Both the position numbers and the translations under genes were made by a program. Positions 9,318 to 17,240 of a DNA stretch of 64,000 nt are shown one piece after another. The stretch spans positions 1 through 64,000 of the forward strand of contig NZ_BARF01000059.1 in assembly GCF_000367365.1 (NCBI RefSeq), read 5' to 3'. The first letter of the stretch is position 1; every line of letters starts with the position of its first letter. The notes beneath the pieces are model-generated. The model did no database searches and had not been told where the DNA came from. It was given only the letters and a program-made list of their open reading frames with translations. The DNA comes from Streptomyces prunicolor NBRC 13075. Lineage in GTDB: Bacteria; Actinomycetota; Actinomycetes; Streptomycetales; Streptomycetaceae.

Positions 9318-10565
9318 TCAGTAGGTGCCGGGGGTGACGTTGCAGGTGACGGAGACCTTGCAGGGGCTGTACGAGCCGGACCCGCCCGCGTTCGTCGTGT
9401 TCAGCACCGCCTTGAAGGTGTTGCTGTACTCGACGGCCGTCTTCGACCCGTCGGACTCGGCCTCCGTGAAGGCGGCCTGGGCGAAGTCGAACTGCACAGC
9501 GCCGTAGTTGACGCCGGCCAGGCCGTTGGAGATCAGCAACTGCAGCTGTGGCTGCGTGTTGTTGAGCATGTACAGCAGCGGGCTCTCCGACGCGGCAACG
9601 AAGTTCAGCTTGCCGTCGACGGTGAGTCCCGCGCGCTGGATGATGTACGGGGTCTGGACCCCGTTGCCGGTGAAATACGGGTTGATGTCCCTCTTCAGGT
9701 TGATCTCGCCGTCCGTCACCGTCGGGATGAGCGTGCCGCCGCTCGCGGGGCCCCCGATGCCCACCGCCATACGCCAGGACGCCATCGGCGCGACCGTGCC
9801 GGGGTTGGCGACCGGAGCCGACCCGAGAGGCACTGACGGCCATGAGGTGGCCTTCGCGTCGAACGTGAACAGGTCCGACTCGCTGTTCCACTTGAAGCCC
9901 ACCTCCGAGAACACCGCACCCGGGTACTGACGGGCACCACTGGTCGCGGTCGGGCCGAGCATGTGAGTCAGCGTGTGGGACAGCGGCTGCCCGCTGCCGG
10001 AGTTGAGGAGCGCCCAGGCATACGTGTACGGGCCGGTCACGGGCTGGACGGCCTGAGCCGAGGCGTGCGTGTACGCCAGGCCGCCGGACGGCGTCGACAG
10101 CGGGATCGTGTACGGCCCCGACCCGGTCGGCGTGCCGGTGGTGAAGACTTCGGCTGTGGCACCGGTGCCGATCTGCACGACCGTGGAGGCCGGGATGCTC
10201 GCCACGGTGGAGATGCTCGAGGCCCCGGCGGTGGCCTGTGCGGAGAGCGTCGTCCCGCCGCTGCCGGTGGACGTGCCCGTGGTGGACAGGTCCCCCATCA
10301 GGTTCCGCAGGAAAAACCCGAGCCCGTCGATGAACACCGGTCCGCCCATGTCCGCCTCGGCGGTGGCCACTCCGGGGATCTGAGCGAAGGAGTCGGTGGC
10401 CATGGCGCCGCGCCATGCCTTGTCCTCCAGGAACTTCGGGCCGTCCTTCGGCTTGAAGTTGTCCAGGAGCAGGGTGGCGGTCATGGCGACCGCAGTGCCC
10501 TGGCTGACCTCGGTTGCGACGCCGACGAATTGCTTCGCCGGCGCGTAAGTCGTGGGTGTGGGCAC
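9318..10565 (-). CDS. Major tail (tube) protein
   Basis: 415 aa, GTG start with AAGGAG upstream. The N-terminus has the common tail tube pattern 'FVGVATEVSQGTAV', and the C-terminal third has 'TVTDGEINLKRDINPYFTGNG' and strand-rich segments like those of siphovirus tube proteins. Residues about 100-180 are Thr/Ser/Gly-rich ('STGTSTGSGGTT') and look like an insert or surface domain, which would explain the length above the usual 200-300 aa. It is placed before the chaperone and tape measure genes as expected. Confidence 0.82.
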   Translation of the reverse strand: MPTPTTYAPAKQFVGVATEVSQGTAVAMTATLLLDNFKPKDGPKFLEDKAWRGAMATDSFAQIPGVATAEADMGGPVFIDGLGFFLRNLMGDLSTTGTSTGSGGTTLSAQATAGASSISTVASIPASTVVQIGTGATAEVFTTGTPTGSGPYTIPLSTPSGGLAYTHASAQAVQPVTGPYTYAWALLNSGSGQPLSHTLTHMLGPTATSGARQYPGAVFSEVGFKWNSESDLFTFDAKATSWPSVPLGSAPVANPGTVAPMASWRMAVGIGGPASGGTLIPTVTDGEINLKRDINPYFTGNGVQTPYIIQRAGLTVDGKLNFVAASESPLLYMLNNTQPQLQLLISNGLAGVNYGAVQFDFAQAAFTEAESDGSKTAVEYSNTFKAVLNTTNAGGSGSYSPCKVSVTCNVTPGTY

Positions 10566-10569
10566 CGGC

Positions 10570-11010
10570 TTACTCCTTGCCGTTCAGGAGGCCGCCGGAG
10601 TTGTCCGCGACCTGGTTGGGGGTCTTCTCCGTCGGCGCCCAACGGCCGTCCGCCGGCGGCCCGTCCAGCCACTCGAAGACCGTGGCTGCCTGCTCGGGAA
10701 TCTCCGGCCTCGTCTCTGTCGCCTCGACCACCGGGTGGAAGGCACGGCAGGTGAGCGGGACGTGCGGATACACGCAGCCGATACCGGCGACGTACTCGTA
10801 CACACCCGGCGGCAGCTGCTCCGGACCCGTGTCCGGCTCCTCGGCAACCGGCTCTGGCACCTCGGTCTGGTCCGGGGTATCCGGTGCGGGCGCAGCGGCC
10901 GGCGATTCTTCGGCCGGCGGCGCTGGCGAAGCGGCTGCGGGCTGCTCATCGGCCGCCGGGGTGTTGTCGGAGCCGTCGTCTCGTGCAGGCTTGCTGGGGG
11001 TCTTGGCCAT
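10570..11010 (-). CDS. Acidic Pro/Ala-rich phage structural protein, unknown function
   Basis: 146 aa from ATG 11010 (GGAGG 7 nt upstream). Residues 1-75 are low-complexity Pro/Ala/Glu and probably disordered. Residues 76-146 form a compact region with two cysteines ('GCVYPHVPLTC') and a 'TVFEWLDGPPADGRW' end. It lies between the neck genes and the tail tube gene, 4 bp from the latter, so the two are probably co-translated. It is not recognised as a named family; a minor virion or assembly role is inferred from position. Confidence 0.6.
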   Translation of the reverse strand: MAKTPSKPARDDGSDNTPAADEQPAAASPAPPAEESPAAAPAPDTPDQTEVPEPVAEEPDTGPEQLPPGVYEYVAGIGCVYPHVPLTCRAFHPVVEATETRPEIPEQAATVFEWLDGPPADGRWAPTEKTPNQVADNSGGLLNGKE

Positions 11011-11037
11011 GTGGCCCTCCGGTCCGGGAGAAACGGA

Positions 11038-11070
11038 AGACCCCTGCACCCGCGATGGGTGAAGGGGTCT
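11038..11070 (-). terminator. Intergenic hairpin with nested stem
   Basis: Outer arms AGACCCCT (11038-11045) and AGGGGTCT (11063-11070), inner arms CACCC (11047-11051) and GGGTG (11057-11061), with a 5-nt loop. It lies between the 11088 and 11010 genes. The architecture is close to the hairpin before the capsid gene, including ATCGCG in the minus-strand loop. Confidence 0.5.
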
Positions 11071-11087
11071 GAAGGGGAAAGAAGGGG

Positions 11088-11621
11088 TCAGGCCTCGACG
11101 AACTCGACGGCCGCGAACCGCACTTCGAAGTAGCCCTTGGTGAGGTTGGCGGCCGTGGCCGGCTCGGAGTACTCGACGTCGATGCCGTCGCCGCCAGACT
11201 CGGTGATGTGCTCACCGGCCTGGAACACGGCCTCGCCGAGCGTCCTATCGCGACGCATCCACTCCACCAGGGCGTCGCGCAGGGCGTAGGCGTCGTCCTG
11301 CGCGTCTTCGGCGTAGGAGGTGGTGCTGCGGAGGAAGACCCGAAGGATCACCTCGTACACGATCTGCTTGAGGCCGGAGTGCTCGCCGCCCAGAGCCCGG
11401 CGGTACTCGTGCTGCCTGGGGACGTGGACGAGGATCACGCTGCCCGTACGCGCGCCCGGGTCCATCCCGAGGAAGTAATCGGCGGCCTTGTCGTCCTTGG
11501 GTTTCCCCCGGCGGACCACACCGACCCCGGAGACGGGTGAGCTGCGGTAGGTACGCGTGTCGGGGTCGTACTCGCCGCCGAAGTAGCGGCAGATGCCGTC
11601 GAGGACTTCGGTGATCGCCAC
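11088..11621 (-). CDS. Neck / tail terminator-like protein
   Basis: 177 aa, GTG start 2 bp after the connector gene ends. A short N-terminal helix ('TEVLDGICRYFGG') is followed by alternating strands and a helix containing 'DAYALRDALVEWMRRDRTLGE'. The C-terminal 'KGYFEVRFAAVEFVE' is strand-like. Size, order (connector, this gene, tail tube) and alpha/beta pattern fit a tail terminator or head-tail closure protein, but no diagnostic motif is present. Hairpin 11038-11070 follows. Confidence 0.55.
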   Translation of the reverse strand: MAITEVLDGICRYFGGEYDPDTRTYRSSPVSGVGVVRRGKPKDDKAADYFLGMDPGARTGSVILVHVPRQHEYRRALGGEHSGLKQIVYEVILRVFLRSTTSYAEDAQDDAYALRDALVEWMRRDRTLGEAVFQAGEHITESGGDGIDVEYSEPATAANLTKGYFEVRFAAVEFVEA

Positions 11622-11623
11622 GG

Positions 11624-12478
11624 TCAGCTCACCACCGTCTCCGACATCAGGATGCGGCGGGCTTCCTTCACCAGGCCGAGGCCGGTGGGACGGGAGTCCT
11701 TGGACCGGGTCGACGAGGCGTTGTTGTCAGGGAACTCGTCCTCGCTCGCGGTGTCCGGGCGCATGAGGAGGCTCGCGCCGTAGGAGGTGATCGCCAGTCT
11801 CACGTCGGGCGTCATCCCGGCGAAGGAGAAGCCCGGGCTGTGGGCGTAGCGGGTGGGCGACGTGAGCGGCACGGTGACGGGATCGGGGGCCGTCGACGGC
11901 GTGGGAGGTACGAAGTCGTCGGCGACGATGACCGTCTCTTCCACGCCGGGTTCCCACAGCCGGTACGACTCGCCGGGCAGGACCCCCGTCGGGTCGGTCA
12001 CGGTCAGGGACGAAGCGGCCTGGTCCGCCGCGTCGTTGACCTGGGTCGCGACGCGGCCGGCGACGAACGTCCAGCGGACGTAGTAGCCGGGGCCCGACGT
12101 CGAGCGGGGAAGCCCGACGGGCACCTTGACGAGCCGGTTCTGCTCCGTCCACACCCCGGACAGGTCCGCCACGTCCACCAGCGCGGTCGGACGCAGCCCG
12201 TACGCGACCGACGCAACCGCGAGGACCGGGAAGTGGTTGGCGACCAGCTGGAGGTTGCCCTCCTGGTCCACGCGTGCCCGCTGATTCCGTGTCACCAGGT
12301 GGGCGCCGAGCGGCTGATTGCATTCGCTGTCCGCCCAGGCGGAGGCCATGAGCAGGATGTTCGTCAGCTCTGCGGTCTGCGCGGCCGGGTCGGTGTTGTC
12401 CTGGCGGAGGTTGCCCAGGGCGAGGTACGTGGGGTGCGCCTCGAACTCGGCCGCGGTCACATAAGGGATGGCGGGCAT
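11624..12478 (-). CDS. Head-tail connector protein (gp6/gp15-like)
   Basis: 284 aa, ATG start with AGGAGG upstream. The N-terminal 70 residues are helical ('TAAEFEAHPTYLALGNLRQD', then 'ILLMASAWADSECNQPL'), as in head-tail connectors that dock under the portal. The rest is strand-rich ('YVRWTFVAGRV', 'SYRLWEPGVEETVIVADDF') and longer than the usual 100-170 aa family members. It lies downstream of the capsid gene and before the tail terminator-like gene, as expected. Confidence 0.65.
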   Translation of the reverse strand: MPAIPYVTAAEFEAHPTYLALGNLRQDNTDPAAQTAELTNILLMASAWADSECNQPLGAHLVTRNQRARVDQEGNLQLVANHFPVLAVASVAYGLRPTALVDVADLSGVWTEQNRLVKVPVGLPRSTSGPGYYVRWTFVAGRVATQVNDAADQAASSLTVTDPTGVLPGESYRLWEPGVEETVIVADDFVPPTPSTAPDPVTVPLTSPTRYAHSPGFSFAGMTPDVRLAITSYGASLLMRPDTASEDEFPDNNASSTRSKDSRPTGLGLVKEARRILMSETVVS

Positions 12479-12505
12479 CCGTCGCCTCCTTCCGGCGCAG
12501 GCGCC

Positions 12506-12940
12506 CTACTTGGCCGGCTTGGAGGCCGTCTTCTTCGCGGACGTCTTCTTCGCAGGCGCCGTGGCGTCGCCCTGGTCGCCGCCGTCGCCCGGGTCTCCGT
12601 CCCCCGCGTCGCCGGGGTCCTCGGCCTTCCCCTGGTCGCCGCCGACGCCAGACGGCGCGGGCGCCACCTGGGCCGCAGCCTTGCCGCTGGCGGCAGCGAC
12701 GAGCATCTCCACGGCCTCCAGCAACGTCGCCGGGTCCTTGCGCCGCTCCAGTTCCTCGGCCATCAGCCGGCTCTGGCGCTCGATGTCGGTCTCCCAGGCC
12801 GGCCTGCCGTCGACGTGGAACCGGTGCAGCTTGTCGCTGACTTCGTTGGGGAAGTCGAAGCCGCCCTGGTCGTCGGCTTCGAAGTGGCCGTAGTCGGGGT
12901 CATCGAGCGCGCTCGCGCCCGTGAGGGTGTACAGACGCAT
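12506..12940 (-). CDS. Small virion-module protein with charged disordered tail
   Basis: 144 aa from ATG 12940, with AGGAG upstream. Residues 1-60 are folded-looking and begin 'MRLYTLTGASALDDPDYG', with 'FDFPNEVSDKLHRFHVDG'. The C-terminal 70 residues are repeats of Asp/Gly/Ala/Lys and end in Lys/Ala-rich 'KKTSAKKTASKPAK'. Similar short proteins occur between capsid and connector genes in actinophages, where a head-fibre or head-assembly role has been guessed. No function can be read from the sequence. Hairpin 12972-13006 lies just upstream. Confidence 0.6.
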   Translation of the reverse strand: MRLYTLTGASALDDPDYGHFEADDQGGFDFPNEVSDKLHRFHVDGRPAWETDIERQSRLMAEELERRKDPATLLEAVEMLVAAASGKAAAQVAPAPSGVGGDQGKAEDPGDAGDGDPGDGGDQGDATAPAKKTSAKKTASKPAK

Positions 12941-12971
12941 GCCTGCTGCTCCTTGAGGTACTTGGGAAACA

Positions 12972-13006
12972 CGAGAGGCCGAGAGCAAGGAGCTCCCGGC
13001 CTCTCG
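12972..13006 (-). terminator. Hairpin downstream of the HNH gene
   Basis: Perfect 10-bp arms CGAGAGGCCG (12972-12981) and CGGCCTCTCG (12997-13006) with a 15-nt loop. It lies 14 bp past the stop of the endonuclease gene and before the next structural gene. There is no clear U-run. It probably bounds the inserted endonuclease unit. Confidence 0.55.
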
Positions 13007-13020
13007 ATCGTTTTCCGGCT

Positions 13021-13644
13021 CTAACTGCGATGATGTTTCTCGATGTACTCGGCAGCCGCCCGCAGCCGCTCCGGGTCGTCCTTGAAAAGACCAAGCCCCG
13101 AATTACAGAGGCCGCACAGCAGCTCTCGAACCCGCTGAGCCGTATGGCAGTGGTCAACCACGAGTTCAGCGGGGAGCGAGCAGACCGCGCATCGGCCCTC
13201 CTGAGCGAGCACCATCTCGTCCCACTGCTCAAGCGTCACGCCGTAGAAGTACTGAAGCCACCACTTGCGGTGACCCCGCGGGTTGTTCTTCCGCCACCGC
13301 GCATACCGCGCTCGCTGCTTCTCCCGGAACTCAGGGTCTGCCTGCCGCGCCCGTAGCTTCTCGAGGTTCGCCTCGTGGTTCCGGTACCAGCCCTCGCGCT
13401 TCTGCCCGAGGATGCGCTCGCGTTGGGGGCCTTCTCTGCGCGCTTTGCGGTTGGCCTTGTACTTGTCGGTCTGACGGTATTTCCGGTCTGCCTCGCGCTT
13501 GGCCTCGGGGTTGTCCAGTGCTCTCTGGCGGGCGGCCGAGATGGCGCAGGGCTTGCACCGGTACTGCCGCCCGTCAGGGGACTTCGACGCCTTGTGGAAC
13601 TCGTCCAGCGGCTTTGCGATCTTGCATGCCTGACAGGTCTTCAC
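13021..13644 (-). CDS. Endonuclease VII-type HNH nuclease
   Basis: 207 aa. The N-terminus has a zinc ribbon (C-x2-C 'CQAC' and 'CKPC' about 26 residues later), followed by a long basic helix. Residues 140-207 carry the endonuclease VII/HNH signature: 'GRCAVC', then 'VVDHCHTAQRVRELLCGLCN', then 'GLGLFKDDPERL'. It would cut DNA, in phages typically branched DNA or homing sites. It sits between the capsid and neck genes, where no virion function is expected, and looks like an inserted free-standing HNH gene. The GTG start has no good ribosome site; TAGCCT lies 6 nt upstream of the GTG, compatible with a leaderless transcript of its own. Confidence 0.85.
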   Translation of the reverse strand: MKTCQACKIAKPLDEFHKASKSPDGRQYRCKPCAISAARQRALDNPEAKREADRKYRQTDKYKANRKARREGPQRERILGQKREGWYRNHEANLEKLRARQADPEFREKQRARYARWRKNNPRGHRKWWLQYFYGVTLEQWDEMVLAQEGRCAVCSLPAELVVDHCHTAQRVRELLCGLCNSGLGLFKDDPERLRAAAEYIEKHHRS

Positions 13645-13684
13645 CTGTCGAGGCTAGCCGTAATCGCGCACCCGTATTGGCTAT

Positions 13685-15178
13685 TTAGCCCACATTCTGC
13701 AAAGATCCCATCGCCACTGGAGCGCGGTTCAGGAACGCTCCGACGCTGCGGATTTCGAACTCCTTGCGCGGGCCGCCGCCTGCGGTGTTGGCGACGCGGC
13801 CGGTGCCGTAGTCGAACTGCGCGGTGTCCCTCAGGCTGCGGTACTCCAGCACGGAGCTGATGTTGGCCTGCGGGAACGGGACGCGGTCGGTGCGGGCGAG
13901 GATGGTGCCCGGGGGCACGGAGACGTGGACCTCGATCGGCACGGTGACGCCGCCCGCGGGGGCGTTGACGATCTCGCCGACCCGGCCGCCCGCGGTGACG
14001 TTGATGCGGCCGGACGAGTCGGTGTTGAGGAACGTCGTGGCTCCGGCCGACCCGAGGACGAGGTTGGCGATCTTCTGGGCCTGGACCGCGTTGACCATGA
14101 TCGCGGTCGGGGAGCACTTGACGGCCTGCCACAGCGCCAGGAACAGGTAGTTCTCGATCTCGGCGACGCTGCCGCCGTCGAGGGTGAGGGTGGCGCCGTC
14201 GAGGCTGGCGTTGACCGACGGGTTGGCGGTGCCCGTGCCCGGCTGCACCCACTGGCCGGAGCCGTTGTAGTCGCCGGTCAGGCTGGCCAGGAAGCCGTCG
14301 TAGTCGTTCGCGTTGGCGGAGCCGTTGTCGGCCGCGGTGTTGATGGTCGGGACCGTGTTCGCGGTGCCGAGCCACGACGTCGACATGTCCGGCGTCACCG
14401 AGGCGGCCGGCAGCGCGTTGTTGGCGCTGATCGTCGCCGTGATGGTGACGGTGTTGGTCGTGGTGGTCGTGTAGTAGTACCAGGTGCTCCCGTTGGCGCT
14501 GTAGAACCAGTCGTAGGCGACCGCGCCACGGACCGATGCCACGGTGGCCGTGATCTTGTTCGTCGTGCCGGAACCGAACGTGGTGCTCGCGCTGTTACCG
14601 CGGCTGTTGCCGGAGCCGTAGTAGTAGCCGCTGCCGGTCCGGGCTGCGACGCCCACGTAGGCGGTGACGGCGCCGATCGTGCCGCCCGAGGATGCCTGGG
14701 TGAGGGTCGGCGCGGCCGGGCGTGCGAGCGCGAACGACTGGCCACCGAGCAACTTGCGGTCGTCGCCGATCAAGACCTGGTTGAGGACCTGGAAGGTGGC
14801 GATGGCGTAGGGGTCGCCGTAGCCCTTGGCCAGGTCGTACGCGTCCTGCGTGACGAGGCCGGCGAGGCCGGTCGGCTTGTACCGGGCCTGGAAGTCCTGC
14901 TCGTTGAAGACGGTCTCGTTGGCCGCGTAGTCGAAGCCCATCGCCGGGTCCGGCTGCGAGTTGGTGGCGTTCATGAAGGCGCGCCACACCGCGTACGGGT
15001 TGCCGTCAGGGCTCATCTTGCGGGAGACGTGGTCACGGAACGGCGTGACCACGGGGATCAGGGACACGAGGTCGCTGAGGTCGTAGGAGTAGACGCCGGT
15101 GCCGGTGAGGATGCCGGTGGACTGCGCCTTGGTGATGGCGTCCAGCGTCTCCTCGGTCATTTCCTGCATTGCGTTCAT
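13685..15178 (-). CDS. Major capsid protein with inserted beta domain
   Basis: 497 aa. Residues 1-160 and 310-497 have the pattern of HK97-fold capsid proteins: N-terminal helical arm, 'SLIPVVTPFRDHVSRK', 'EIENYLFLALWQAVKCSPTA' spine region, and a 'VPFPQANISSVLEYRSLRD' P-loop/E-loop type end. Residues about 165-290 are Thr/Tyr/Gly-rich with 'VAYDWFYSANGSTWYYYT', which resembles an Ig/fibronectin III-like sandwich inserted into the capsid fold, probably displayed outside. Preceded by protease and scaffold genes. The ATG at 15178 has only a weak ribosome site; Met4 is an alternative start. Confidence 0.85.
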   Translation of the reverse strand: MNAMQEMTEETLDAITKAQSTGILTGTGVYSYDLSDLVSLIPVVTPFRDHVSRKMSPDGNPYAVWRAFMNATNSQPDPAMGFDYAANETVFNEQDFQARYKPTGLAGLVTQDAYDLAKGYGDPYAIATFQVLNQVLIGDDRKLLGGQSFALARPAAPTLTQASSGGTIGAVTAYVGVAARTGSGYYYGSGNSRGNSASTTFGSGTTNKITATVASVRGAVAYDWFYSANGSTWYYYTTTTTNTVTITATISANNALPAASVTPDMSTSWLGTANTVPTINTAADNGSANANDYDGFLASLTGDYNGSGQWVQPGTGTANPSVNASLDGATLTLDGGSVAEIENYLFLALWQAVKCSPTAIMVNAVQAQKIANLVLGSAGATTFLNTDSSGRINVTAGGRVGEIVNAPAGGVTVPIEVHVSVPPGTILARTDRVPFPQANISSVLEYRSLRDTAQFDYGTGRVANTAGGGPRKEFEIRSVGAFLNRAPVAMGSLQNVG

Positions 15179-15205
15179 GTGCGGTGTCCGTTTCTGCGCA
15201 TGCGA

Positions 15206-15239
15206 AAGCCCCCGGGACGCGATGCGTCAGCGGGGGCTT
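15206..15239 (-). terminator. Hairpin in the leader of the capsid gene
   Basis: Outer arms AAGCCCCCG (15206-15214) and CGGGGGCTT (15231-15239); inner arms GACGC and GCGTC around GAT. It lies between the scaffold-like gene and the capsid gene. With no U-run on the minus strand it may be an mRNA-stabilising or processing stem rather than a full terminator, because the capsid gene must be expressed through or from it. Confidence 0.55.
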
Positions 15240-15262
15240 GAAAGGGCTGGGGTGAGCGCTGT

Positions 15263-16849
15263 TTAGCGGGCGCCGCCGCTGTGGATCTCCTGGAGCCGGG
15301 CGATCGCCCGGCCCTGCATGTCGTCGGCGATCAGCTTCTGCGCCGTGGCGTCGGGGGCCGCGTACAGGCCCTTCTTCATCTCCACGGCAGCTGCGGTGTC
15401 GACAGCAGTACCAGCGCCTCGGTCCTGGCCGCGAAGCTGGCTCTTCGGCGGGACGGCTCCGTTGGTGAACACCTTCGGTACGGCGGGCTGCTCTTCCAAC
15501 GCCTTGACCAGCTCCTTCAGCGACTCCACCTCCTTCGCCAGCTCAGCGAGGCCGGTCGCCTGCTTGGCGACGGCCTCCTCCTGAGTGGCGCTGTAGTCGG
15601 CGAGTACCGCTGTGGCTGCTTCCTTGGCGATGCTCTTGAGCTCGTCGTCCGGCGTGGGAACGCCGGTGGTGATCTCGGTGGACTTGTTGACGTCGTCGGG
15701 TACGGCGTCGGCGGGGGTCCCTGCCTCGGCCGGCGGGGCCGGGACGAGGTCGGGAGTCTCGGCGGGAGCGGCCGGGTCTTCGGGGGCCGGCTCGGGCTCG
15801 GTGTCAGGCTCGGCCTGGGCGATCATGACGATGTCGCCGGGGTCGACGATGCCGACGAGGTTGCCGCCCTGGTCGTACACGGCGACCTGCGGGATTTTGT
15901 CGGCCTTCGTCACCGGGGCGTCGACGCCCTTCGCCAGATCCTCGCCTACCGGCGTTCCGGCGTCCGCGACGGCGGTAGCCGGAGAGGTGGTGGTGGGCAT
16001 GGGCTCCTCCTGCTTGGCGACCGGCTGGCCGCCCTCCTCGGTGGGTTCGGGGGCGGCCGGTGCGGCGGGCAGCGACGCCAGGACCTTCTGGAGCTGCTCG
16101 ACGGCTCCGCGGATCGCGGCCTCGTTCGAGGTGGACAGGACGCGGCCCGCCTTGGTGACCTGGGCGAAGGCTTCGATGGTGGCCAGGGGTCCGTCGCAGT
16201 CGGTGAGGGACTTCCCGACGGCGGCCATCAGGTCGGTGCCGCAGTCCGCTTCCGCCTGCTCGGCGACGGCGAACGGCGCGAGGACGCTGATGGCGTAGTC
16301 GATGGCGCAGCAGGCGTCCTGGAGGTTGAAGGCGTTGTCGATGTCGTCCGGGTCGGCGGAGGCGGCCTCGAGCATCTCCCGCTCGGCGAGAACGTCGATG
16401 GCGTTCTTCGCGCGCGCCAGGATGCTGGTCCACTTCTGGGCGGTGGCCGCGTCGATCGCCTCCCATGCCGGTGTGCCCGGGGTGGCCGGGTCGCCGGGGG
16501 CTTCCTCGGCGGGGGCGGCGAGTACGACCGTGGGGTCCAGGCCGTCGGCGCTGTCGTCCGGGTCCATCGTGTTGTTCTCCTTGTCCTTGGCCTTCGCGAC
16601 GGCGGCCTGGTGGATGAGCTTGGCGATCGCCGCGGGGCTGCCCGTCACGGTGACGTCGTCCCGGGCGTCGGGGGTCGTCTCGGGTTCCGACTTGGCGATC
16701 AGCTCGCGTACGAACTCGGGGTCGAGGAGGCCCCCTTGCTGCTTGGCGAGGAGGAAGGGGAGGCCGTTGGCGGCCTTGTCGACCAGGTCGACGCGCGGGA
16801 TGGTGGCGTCGGTGAGCTCGGTGAACTCGGTGTCTGCGGGGGTCGTCAT
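15263..16849 (-). CDS. Scaffold-like capsid assembly protein
   Basis: 528 aa from ATG 16849, which overlaps the protease stop (TGATG). The N-terminus has 'PRVDLVDKAANGLPFLLAK', a motif frequent in actinophage proteins encoded beside XkdF-type proteases. The middle and end are very acidic, Ala/Pro/Glu-rich and low in aromatic residues, with a helical, probably coiled-coil stretch near residues 425-465 ('LAELAKEVESLKELVKALEE'). Placed between protease and major capsid, it fits a scaffolding protein that the protease would degrade. The length is large for a scaffold. Function is inferred from position and composition. Confidence 0.68.
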   Translation of the reverse strand: MTTPADTEFTELTDATIPRVDLVDKAANGLPFLLAKQQGGLLDPEFVRELIAKSEPETTPDARDDVTVTGSPAAIAKLIHQAAVAKAKDKENNTMDPDDSADGLDPTVVLAAPAEEAPGDPATPGTPAWEAIDAATAQKWTSILARAKNAIDVLAEREMLEAASADPDDIDNAFNLQDACCAIDYAISVLAPFAVAEQAEADCGTDLMAAVGKSLTDCDGPLATIEAFAQVTKAGRVLSTSNEAAIRGAVEQLQKVLASLPAAPAAPEPTEEGGQPVAKQEEPMPTTTSPATAVADAGTPVGEDLAKGVDAPVTKADKIPQVAVYDQGGNLVGIVDPGDIVMIAQAEPDTEPEPAPEDPAAPAETPDLVPAPPAEAGTPADAVPDDVNKSTEITTGVPTPDDELKSIAKEAATAVLADYSATQEEAVAKQATGLAELAKEVESLKELVKALEEQPAVPKVFTNGAVPPKSQLRGQDRGAGTAVDTAAAVEMKKGLYAAPDATAQKLIADDMQGRAIARLQEIHSGGAR

Positions 16850-17229
16850 CAGCTGCTCCGGTGCGTGATGCGGCGGGCCTGTCCTTGCGGGCTCCATCCG
16901 GTGATGCGGCCGGCCTTGTAGAGCTGCCAGGCGCGCTCGTCGAGGACGGCGCCGATGAGCCAGTCCCCGGACTTGACGACGATGTCGTCGCCGAGGTGCC
17001 AGTCCGGGCCGCGGTAGACGTAGCTCTCCACGACGGTCGCCGCGCCTTCGGTGCCGTCCGCGTGGAAGAGGCCGACAGACGGCCCGTCACGGAGGAAGCC
17101 CCACGCCGCTTTTTCCAGCTCTTCGGGGCTGAAATAGTCGCGGCCGCCGTCGGCTCCGCGCTGGATGCGCGGGTCGGGGCCGGCCTGGTAGGCGACTCCG
17201 AGGACGTAGCGCTGCTCGGGGATCGGCAC
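16849..17229 (-). CDS. Prohead protease, XkdF-like
   Basis: 126 aa. The start is GTG 17229, chosen because AGGAGGTGA lies just upstream; longer in-frame starts would run into the portal fusion gene. The sequence follows the XkdF/prohead protease pattern: 'YVLGVAYQAGPDPRIQ', 'YFSPEELEKAAWGFL', a conserved His ('GLFHADGTEG'), 'VVESYVYRG', then 'KSGDWLIGAVLDERAWQLYKAG' and 'GWSPQGQAR'. It should cleave the scaffold and capsid N-termini during head maturation. Adjacent genes are the portal fusion and the scaffold-like protein, as expected. Confidence 0.75.
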   Translation of the reverse strand: MPIPEQRYVLGVAYQAGPDPRIQRGADGGRDYFSPEELEKAAWGFLRDGPSVGLFHADGTEGAATVVESYVYRGPDWHLGDDIVVKSGDWLIGAVLDERAWQLYKAGRITGWSPQGQARRITHRSS

Positions 17230-17240
17230 GGGCTCACCTC

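Noticed and set aside
15281..16921. Plus-strand open frame of about 546 codons under the scaffold-like gene
   Set aside because: Gly/Leu/Arg/Val-rich sequence in antisense to the scaffold gene, without a start signal.
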